Origin: Mesostigma viride
Taxonomy: Eukaryota > Streptophyta > Mesostigmatophyceae > Mesostigmatales > Mesostigmataceae
Reading direction: 5' to 3'
Length of the DNA stretch: 64,000 bases
Assembly (NCBI GenBank): GCA_009746045.1
Contig: RPFO01001642.1
Location: forward strand, 331,001-395,000
Under the pieces are notes generated by a model. That model was not told the origin of the DNA and did not search any database. It saw nothing but the letters and a program-made list of their open reading frames with translations. Of the stretch, positions 42,284 through 64,000 are shown piece after piece. Made by a program: the position numbers and the translations under genes. How positions within the stretch are numbered: position 1 is the stretch's first letter; the number at the start of each line of letters is the position of its first letter.

Positions 42284-43174
42284 CAAGTTTTGCGGGCTTC
42301 GCCCGCGACATTAGAGCTTGTTCTTTTCGTGGCCGGTCCCCGGCCAGGGAGCCCCGGCTAGGGAGATGTGAGTCACCACGTACCTCCGTCGAGTGCCAAG
42401 TGGCACTAGTCCCGCCAAGGAGCGCGCGCTAGCTTCAGAGTTTCGACCACAAGATTCACGGAGTTTGGCAAAAGGGTGAAGGAAAAAAATCCGAAATGGT
42501 AGGAGGCCTCTGAAGGTTCGAACCCGGTACGTCACGATTACGCGTATGATGAGGTGTGCCTTGGCGCCTGAAGTCTAAGTAAACAATGTCATCAGAAGTT
42601 GCACAATATGTACATTGCTTAAAAGGGACAAACTGCGCAACCGCGCAGTGGACGGAGCTCGCGAACTACTTGCGGAGTTCAAGCTCCAGATTGACTGCTA
42701 CCCCTGCGACGGGAGCGCGATGCGCGCGGGGATGAGTGACCTCGCCAAACCCGCAGACAGCAGGGAAAAATCGCTTACAGGCGGTGGAGCAGAGGAAAAT
42801 CCACGTGTGAGCTTCCTGCGCGTTTGTAACGGGATTTCGCCAACAGAAAGTTTGGTCCAACAGCCCAAAAGTTTGCGACGGTTATATCTGGAGCTCCCAA
42901 ACACAGGACATCGCAGAGTTTGGCTCCTGGCGCAATCTGGGCATACGGACCTCTGCCAAATGGCTCATCTGGATGTAACGCTTCAGAAACCTCAAAAATG
43001 GGCGCGCCGTGGTTTGACCTTTTCGTGATTGGTCGCAACGAAATTTCGCGCAGCTCATTCGTCAAGCGGACTGTAAGTCGCGCCGCTGAGTGGCTGGAGC
43101 CGAAAGCCGTTCGAAAGAGTGTTAGCTAAAATTGTGCCAAGGCTGCGTTTTACAAGCTTTAGTATATATGTTGA
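42284..43174 (-). mobile_element. Helitron-like non-autonomous insertion, 891 bp
   Basis: Absent from hAT-like copy 1, which gives the exact empty site. On the minus strand the insertion starts TCAACATATATACT and ends GCGGGCGAAGCCCGCAAAAC followed by TTG, placed between A and T (AGAGA|TACGAAATC) with no target duplication. A 5' TC, insertion between A and T, and a GC-rich hairpin (GCGGGC-GAA-GCCCGC) just before the 3' end are Helitron hallmarks. The last four bases are CTTG instead of the usual CTRR. No Rep/helicase is encoded. Inside, on the plus strand, TGGCAAAAGGG (about 42466) and GGTTCGAACCC (42515) resemble RNA polymerase III A and B boxes. Confidence 0.75.
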
Positions 43175-43366
43175 TCTCTACTAAGTACTGACCCGTCTGA
43201 ACTTTCACAATTCGACGCGATCTTATTTTGAAATTGTGGTGCACAGTGCGCGCACCGTGCGGAGGTGGCCATGGCGACGTGCATTCCGTTAAAATATGGC
43301 TAATCCGGCGGGCGACAGGCTAAAAAATTAAGCCGATGGTTAAAAGTGATGTTCTATTATGATGTT

Positions 43367-43837
43367 TCATAGCAAGATCTGCACTATTTGCAAATTCGCT
43401 GCCTTTGTTGGTACAGATTTGCACGGGGGTCTCATCCAACAATTTGGCCGCGATGAATAATCTAGCATGTGTGCCTGCGACGGTAGAACTCGATATTCGT
43501 GGGTTATTTTGATGCAGCAAGAGCCGTTTAGTAACGGACACCATGAAAATAACCTAAGCATCTTCGATCTGCGGCCATTTCCTGTCATTTCTAAAATGAT
43601 TTCGTTCAGGCCTGCGCGATCCGCGGTTAATCCATCCATGGCTGGCTGGCTTTTCTTGCGCGCCTGGGTAGGAAATAATGCCGGCCGTGGTACGTTGATT
43701 TGCCGCATGTCACCGCCCAGTCTGTTTGCGCTCTTAATGAACCTGGCATGAAACTTTTTGCGCCGTTTCTGGGTTTTTCTTGCTATTTTGTTCTCCACTT
43801 GTTGCAGTTGTGCTATCAGATTTTCCGCAGCTTTCAA
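43367..43837 (-). CDS. Hypothetical basic protein inside hAT-like copy 2
   Basis: Same 156-codon frame as at 29792-30262, in the inverted second copy of the element. No function assignable; see the first copy. Confidence 0.25.
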   Translation of the reverse strand: MKAAENLIAQLQQVENKIARKTQKRRKKFHARFIKSANRLGGDMRQINVPRPALFPTQARKKSQPAMDGLTADRAGLNEIILEMTGNGRRSKMLRLFSWCPLLNGSCCIKITHEYRVLPSQAHMLDYSSRPNCWMRPPCKSVPTKAANLQIVQILL

Positions 43838-44631
43838 TGGTTTTCCTTACGCTGCGTATGCCATGCTTCCTAAAGCTACCCAGAATTGATCGGGCAGTTA
43901 TCTGGCTTTGCTACGCTTCCTGTATGGAGGTTTTCACACGGTAGACATTCTATATTGCGTAGTCAAGGACCCTAGCTGCCTGGGAGCGGCATCACCGTTG
44001 CAAGGAGCTGGCGAGCTCATAGACGCCTGTCATGCTCTTCAGCCTGCTGGAAAACAAGGTTGTTGTATGGAAGGTGAGAATATGTGAGTTACTTATTATC
44101 ACATCCCCACCTGTTTAGCCATGTTTAACATGTTGGCCCCTTGCTGGCCCACTGCACGGTCCCCTAGTTATTGCTGGCCTTTTTACCATATATAATTACT
44201 TGCATCAAAGTGAAGGCACCCAAGTAAACATAACCAATATAAAGCCACATATATACAGTTATACACATACACACAATTATGCATGCGCACGTTTACATTC
44301 TCAGTATTACATGCAATATATCGATCGTGTCCACAATATCCACCGTATAGAGTATAGCCGAGGGTAGGGCAACCTTGGATTATGTCCAAAACAGTGTTAA
44401 AAACATGTGGATTGATGGTGGGTGTCTTAAAATGTGTAAAATCAGAGTATTCTGAGTGTGTCCGTACGAAAACGTATAATACCGTATTATACCGTATTAT
44501 ACCGTATTATACATTATACTCCACCGTGACCGTATAACGCGTATAACGTACGATTGCACTCTGGTGCCTAATAGTATGGGTTCGAAGCATATGGTAAATC
44601 AGCATACAAATCCTCATGGCTAATGTGCAGG

Positions 44632-45540
44632 CTACATAAATGAAATACTGAGCGCACTTCGTAGCATCTTGGTGCCCCGCACGCTGCTCCAGCTCCTGCG
44701 GGCAGCGTCCACGTACGTCTCGGCTCCATAGGTCAGGATCGTCAGCCTGGGCGACGACCTTGAAGAGGTCGCGATTGACAGTCCGAGGCAGGGCGGGGTT
44801 GCTCCACCAGCGACGGTGCTCGTGGAGCTGTGCATGCCCAGCCCATACCAATCCTGGTCGTCATGTCGTCCTCGCAGTCGGGGAGCCAGCTGCCGAGCGC
44901 TGGCACAGCTGCCAAGCGCTGGCACAGCTGCCAAGCTGAAGCGACCGGAGGCGGGGAAGGAAACTGGGGTGTCGTCTAACAGGCAGAGCTCAAGGGGGGG
45001 GCTGGCCAGGCCGTGGGCCGTGGCCTCTATCTTGGGGCTGATTTCGAGACCAACAGCCCGGGCCTCGAGAGCCAGGCAGTCCAACCAAAGTTGGGCAGAC
45101 TCCGGCTTCTCAATGAGCGTGATGTCGTCGGCATAAATGAGCTCAGTGAGTAAATTCTGCTTGTTTGTCGGCCCCCCTTCGCCGGGCTCATTTTGAATCT
45201 CGAGGCCAGGGGCACGGCCACCAATGCTAGCGAAGTGGGCACGTGCTGCATGGGCGCACAACATCATCCACTACAATAATGAACAGGTACGGTGACAGGA
45301 CGCAGCCTTGCCAGACGCCTCAGTGTCTGCAGTGGAAATGGCGGGGTATTGCCGTGTTGATTGCGCACCGAGGTGGTCGACCCCTCATACAGCGAGCGGA
45401 TGACAGCAATCAGGGGGGTGGGGACGCGAGCTCGCCGGCGAGAATGGCCCAAAGAGCGTCCCAGATCTATCAAAGAGACAACCAGCGCAGGCCAGAAGTC
45501 GGGAGAATCCGGACCATGGTAGCTCGAGCCTGCCGTTATC
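44632..45540 (-). pseudogene. LINE reverse transcriptase remnant
   Basis: Minus strand, several frames. 45264-45540 holds DALWAILAGELASPP in one frame and LIAVIRSLYEGSTTSV in another. Near 45300, in a further frame, QGCVLSPYLFIIVVDD matches the RT 'GC.LSP.LF' block. 44632-45267 holds ELIYADDITLIEKPESAQL, the YADD catalytic box (about 45135), then LTYGAETYVDAARRSW. This is the order of a non-LTR retrotransposon RT. At least two frame shifts break it. hAT-like copy 2 starts about 70 bp after its end. Confidence 0.82.
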
Positions 45541-45645
45541 TTTTCCGCGTTTTCGAGTCGTTCAGGATGATGAAGATGAATGGTGATGGAAATGTGTATC
45601 CTTGTGCATTGAAATTATGGCTGGCTTACGTGTGGAGCGACTAGA
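45475..45645 (-). repeat. Inverted partner of 40190-40362
   Basis: Overlaps the upstream edge of the LINE RT remnant; near-identical to the complement of 40190-40362. Confidence 0.8.
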
Positions 45646-46026
45646 TGACCTAGACGGTGGGGCCGGAAACAGCATGCTTGATCAGGGCGTGTGTTTCTAG
45701 CCTAACTGGCCGGGAGTGTCTAGTGGTGAGCACCATTGCTGCGATCGCTCTCCCACCATTTACGAGGAAATACCCGCAAATGGAAAACCACTGAAAAGGT
45801 CTAGCTAGTCAGTCATCACGTTAGCCATGCCATGATTCCAAACGTCCAAGAACTGCACACGGTGCAAAGGCAAAAAGCCGGAGGACAGCACTTTCAAATG
45901 TGCGGCGGGAACCAAAAGCCCGCGGATGCCAGAAAACATCGTGTTGCGGCAGCGACGCGACGATGTGGACAACGAATCCAGTGCCAAGCTCGGAACGGCC
46001 GCAAAGGAGATCTGGCATCACAGGGT
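45646..46026. other. No supported gene
   Basis: Overlapping frames on both strands with no recognisable domain; probably 3' sequence of the retroelement at 46027-46735. Confidence 0.4.
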
Positions 46027-46735
46027 TCAGATGTGCGGAGATACTATGCGATCCAGCCGGTCCACGACCTGTTTGTAGAGCTTGTGCCAAGGGGCAGCAC
46101 CGAACAGATGTGGGTGACGTTGCAAAAAACATCGGACTTGACGGAGCATAATGGCTCGGTCATAGTCTTTGACCAATAAACGCTGCAAGAGTTCAACAAG
46201 AGTCGTGATGAAATCAACACGATAAGAACAAAGACGGGAAAAACGATGTAACTGAGAAAGAACAACACCATATTTTGCTGTGTGGGAAAGGAGACTGTGA
46301 ATATCGGGGTAACGAATAAAAGGAATTTGCTGGTATTTAGGATCCTTGCGCTTATCATAGACAGCCGTACGCCAGCCCTTCTTGTTATGGGTAATGTTAA
46401 GATCGAGGTAATTGCAATGAGTATCCTCCGACGTGAGCTTTAATGTGAGGGACGCTTGCGGGTAGATGCCAGGTAGACCAGCGGTGATATACAAATGGGT
46501 TGCGAAATCAGGGTTGTCGAAAGCGATGACATCATCAATGTATCGACATGTATGGATAAAACGCCTGATGAGAACATCATCGTTTGAGGCAATGAGATTC
46601 TCCATGAATGCAAGCTCATAAGTGTATAGATAGAGGTTTGCATACAGATCTATGAACAAAGTCAAATGCCTTGATAAAGTCGACGAAGATCAAGGGGATG
46701 GGACACATCTAAAGTGCACTTTTCTGGAAAACATA
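46027..46735 (-). pseudogene. Second reverse transcriptase remnant, YIDD type (Penelope-like or related)
   Basis: 212-codon minus frame from 46665. LYANLYLYTYELAFMENLIA precedes FIHTCRYIDDVIAFDNPDF, the YIDD catalytic box (about 46542). Then come CNYLDLNI, AVYDKRKDPKY, SHTAKYGVVLSQLHRFSRLC and LLQRLLVKDYDRAIMLRQVR. This series differs from the LINE RT in the window and resembles an RT family common in algal and marine-animal genomes, related to Penelope-like elements. Just upstream, in another frame (about 46680-46725), FVDFIKAFDFVHR resembles RT palm motif A. The N-terminal half and any endonuclease are missing. The RT call is firm, the class is tentative. Confidence 0.7.
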
Positions 46736-47300
46736 CCTGTGAATGTGATAAAATTCCAGTTATGATTGGGAACCATAAATATGAAAAAAAAAATTCCAGC
46801 CACTTGAGGGTGGTACTAACCCCCAGCATGACCCAGTTACGAGCTAAAAATAGAAAAAGACGCTATTTTAGGCCAGTTTTCCCTAGGATAGTGGGCAAAC
46901 CAAATGTGACCAAACCATATATTTTCCTTCAATCCCCACCCTTGCAAAAGATTCTGGCTAGTCAGGACCACAAAATAAGCACGTTTAGACTACATATTTG
47001 ATGGGGTTTAGCCCCAAACACCTATTTTTTGGGTCCTAAAAAAATTAATCAAATATTAGACACATGCAACTGGGTCAGTTATGATATTTATACTAGGCCT
47101 AGGGTGGGAATTTTACTCTCACAAAGTTTGAGCTCATTCTGATCACGTGTACTCATGTTGATGGGTGTAAACATGAAAAAAAAAATGACAGAAAATTCCT
47201 GTTATGAGCACAAACAACACCCCTATTACACCCTAGCCAACCACTAACTGGGCCAAACCAGGTGCAATTAATTAATAAAATGTATCATAAAGCTTGCCAC
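46736..47300. repeat. AT-rich dispersed repeat R3, second copy
   Basis: Shares AAAAATAGAAAAAGACGCTA with 22257 and AAAGTTTGAGCTCATTCTGA with 27923, in the same order. This copy is not interrupted by the LTR or TOC/PAT-like elements and so serves as an approximate empty-site reference. Confidence 0.65.
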
Positions 47301-47550
47301 CAAATTACAGGTCGTTCTGACCTAGTTTGCCCATAGTACATCATGTTATACCTGCCACCCTGCATGCTTGGTACACCATGGCACGATGGACACCCATTAC
47401 AAGATCATAAGCACATTCCTAAGCTTGCCCCGTGCCAATTGGGCAGAAGCACATAAAGCACATGCTAGATGCTTGAAGAAGTCATCCACCGACTCTTAAA
47501 TCATTACGAGCAGGCATGGCCACTTGCGGGAATCACCTCATAGCTAACAC
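47301..47550. other. No supported gene
   Basis: AT-rich, no open frame of note. Confidence 0.4.
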
Positions 47551-47990
47551 CCAGTCATGATGCTAAAGGATAAAAGGGTCATCATCCTTTATTGTCATAA
47601 CAAGCACCTGGTCCTTATCATATAGGAAGCCCCAGCCATGTTTAATGGAAGCAAAACATTTAGGAAGGAGATAACTATCTCACACATGCTCACCTTCCCT
47701 ACAGCTTCAGCTTGTTTCCCAGCAGGCTGAAGAGACAAGACAAGTTTATGAGCTCGCCAGCTCCTTGCAACGGTGATGCCGCTAGCGCTCCCACGCAGCT
47801 AGGGTCCTTGACTACGCAATCTAGAATGTCTACCATGTGAAAACATCCATAAAACAAAGTGTAGCAGAGCCACAAAACTGCCCGATCAACTCTTGCTAGC
47901 TTTAAGATGCATGGCATACCCAGCAAAACGCACACCATTGAAACCTGCGGAAAATCAGATCGCGCAACTGCTACATAGATCAATAGCTGA
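47551..47990. repeat. Dispersed repeat R4, third copy
   Basis: Diverged copy of the hAT-like interior (29560-29840): AGCAGGCTGAAGAG, GAGCTCGCCAGCTCCTTGCA, AGGGTCCTTGACTACGCAAT and ATTGAAA(C/G)CTGCGGAAAAT are shared. It lacks hAT termini here. Its right end meets the last exon of the giant TIG gene. Confidence 0.75.
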
Positions 47991-48254
47991 GGGTCTGGTT
48001 CAAAGCCGCGTGGTAATCATGGCCATTCCTCGTCACAGCCACGTTGATATGGCCTGGACTATGGCTCGGTGCAACACAAGTAATGGTGGCAGCGGTCACG
48101 AACGTGGCGGCCACGGGGGCCAGCGTCCCGAACGCGCAGCCTAATTCTGCCGCTGCGTCGCTGCTGCTCCCGAAGTAGGAGCCAGTGAGGGTTACGGTGA
48201 CACCTCCTTGCCCGGTGGCCGTCAGGGGGTGGATCGACTCGATCACAGGGGAGG
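47980..48254 (-). CDS. Giant IPT/TIG protein, last exon
   Basis: Begins after the acceptor TCATTCCGCGCAG (48255) and encodes one more TIG domain: SPVIESIHPLTATGQGG, VTLTGSYFGSS, LGCAFGTLAPVAATFV, ITCVAPSHSPGHINVAVTRN. The split codon (T from exon 1, CC here) keeps the frame, phase 1. This is an A-type module by its FGT...C.AP.H.PG pattern. The frame ends NQTLSY and TGA at 47980-47982, right where repeat R4 begins, so the original 3' end may have been replaced. Confidence 0.85.
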
Positions 48255-48595
48255 CTGCGCGGAATGAGAAGCGTTGCACACCAAACCAAAAAAGAAAACA
48301 GTAAGCCCTTTGATGCATAAGATAATGGACAATACAGAGACCATGAGGAACAAGCGATGTGCACGAATGTTCGTGAGCACGCTTGCATGTGTGGGCGCAA
48401 AGGTAAAGCAAACCAAGGGAACGAGCTCTCCGTCTGATGCAAGAACGATGAATCATACGCAGAAAAAAAAGTTTAGAATACACTTGGGATGTCAATCATG
48501 CGAGTATAGCACGCAGCCCTCTCAAGTATTGAAAAGGGAGGCAGGCAAATGAATGGATGAATAATTCTCACTTTATGCCACTAGCATTGACTCAC
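48255..48595 (-). other. Predicted 341-bp intron of the TIG gene
   Basis: On the minus strand starts GTGAGTC directly after TACTATCTCT and ends TTCCGCGCAG. Phase 1 on both sides. Unspliced, the protein would end seven codons later at 48573, without the last TIG domain. Confidence 0.8.

Positions 48596-64000
<15,405 letters not shown>

Larger units (their letters stand above)
42063..44563. mobile_element. hAT-like non-autonomous element, copy 2 (carries an insertion)
   Basis: Inverse orientation to copy 1. Termini CAGAGTGCAATC and GATTGCACTCTG; GTGCCTAA flanks both ends (42055-42062 and 44564-44571), an 8-bp target duplication different from that of copy 1. Total 2501 bp; without the 891-bp insertion at 42284-43174 it is 1610 bp, the same length as copy 1. 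Sequence is nearly identical to copy 1 throughout. It interrupts a LINE remnant. Confidence 0.92.

Noticed and set aside
42459..42535. tRNA gene at the GGTTCGAACCC motif
   Set aside because: No T stem or acceptor stem can be paired on either strand.

Overview
This window looks like nuclear DNA of a eukaryotic alga, most likely of the green lineage. The reasons are GT-AG introns in long GC-rich genes, a TOC/PAT-type tyrosine-recombinase retrotransposon of the kind known from Chlamydomonas and Volvox, TGTAA motifs just after coding regions, a CASTOR/POLLUX-family ion channel, and very heavy minisatellite and transposon load. I cannot name the species. There are no bacterial operons, rRNA genes, confident tRNA genes or CRISPR arrays.

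Layout. 1-5030: two long minisatellites (37-38 bp units) separated by a G run and a (GTGTGC)n stretch. 5031-6944: no supported gene. 6945-12837: a U-box/protein-kinase exon and an ankyrin exon that splice together in frame across a 3.8 kb intron. That intron holds an 89-bp tandem array, a TTAA-flanked piggyBac-like element and a 38-bp minisatellite. 13332-14205: a small inverted-repeat element and a dispersed repeat. 14323-22169: a complete Ty3/gypsy-like LTR retrotransposon (minus strand) with near-identical LTRs and a 5-bp target duplication, but decayed coding regions. 22428-27816: a structurally complete TOC/PAT-like retrotransposon with split direct repeats A1-ORFs-B1-A2-B2. 28640-33530: nested repeats, including hAT-like copy 1 and LINE ORF1 pieces. 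34061-39599: a CASTOR/POLLUX-like channel gene in two exons. 40588-41652: about 1.06 kb of pure (GGGAT)n. 41690-46735: LINE remnants on the minus strand, split by hAT-like copy 2, which itself carries an 891-bp Helitron-like insertion; a second, YIDD-type reverse transcriptase follows. 47550-47990: another dispersed repeat. 47980-64000: the 3' part of a giant minus-strand gene (over 5,100 residues) made of IPT/TIG domains, running off the right edge.

Three points stand out. The giant protein has a higher-order plan: three distinguishable TIG module types (A, B, C) recur in fixed order seven times, followed by one more A. The mobile elements can be delimited to the base, because target duplications, paralogous empty sites and split direct repeats are all intact. 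The first gene appears to be a U-box-kinase-coiled-coil-ankyrin protein whose 5' splice site lies inside a tandem repeat, so the donor has been multiplied about six-fold.

All gene models are read from sequence only. No similarity search, transcript or structure prediction was run.
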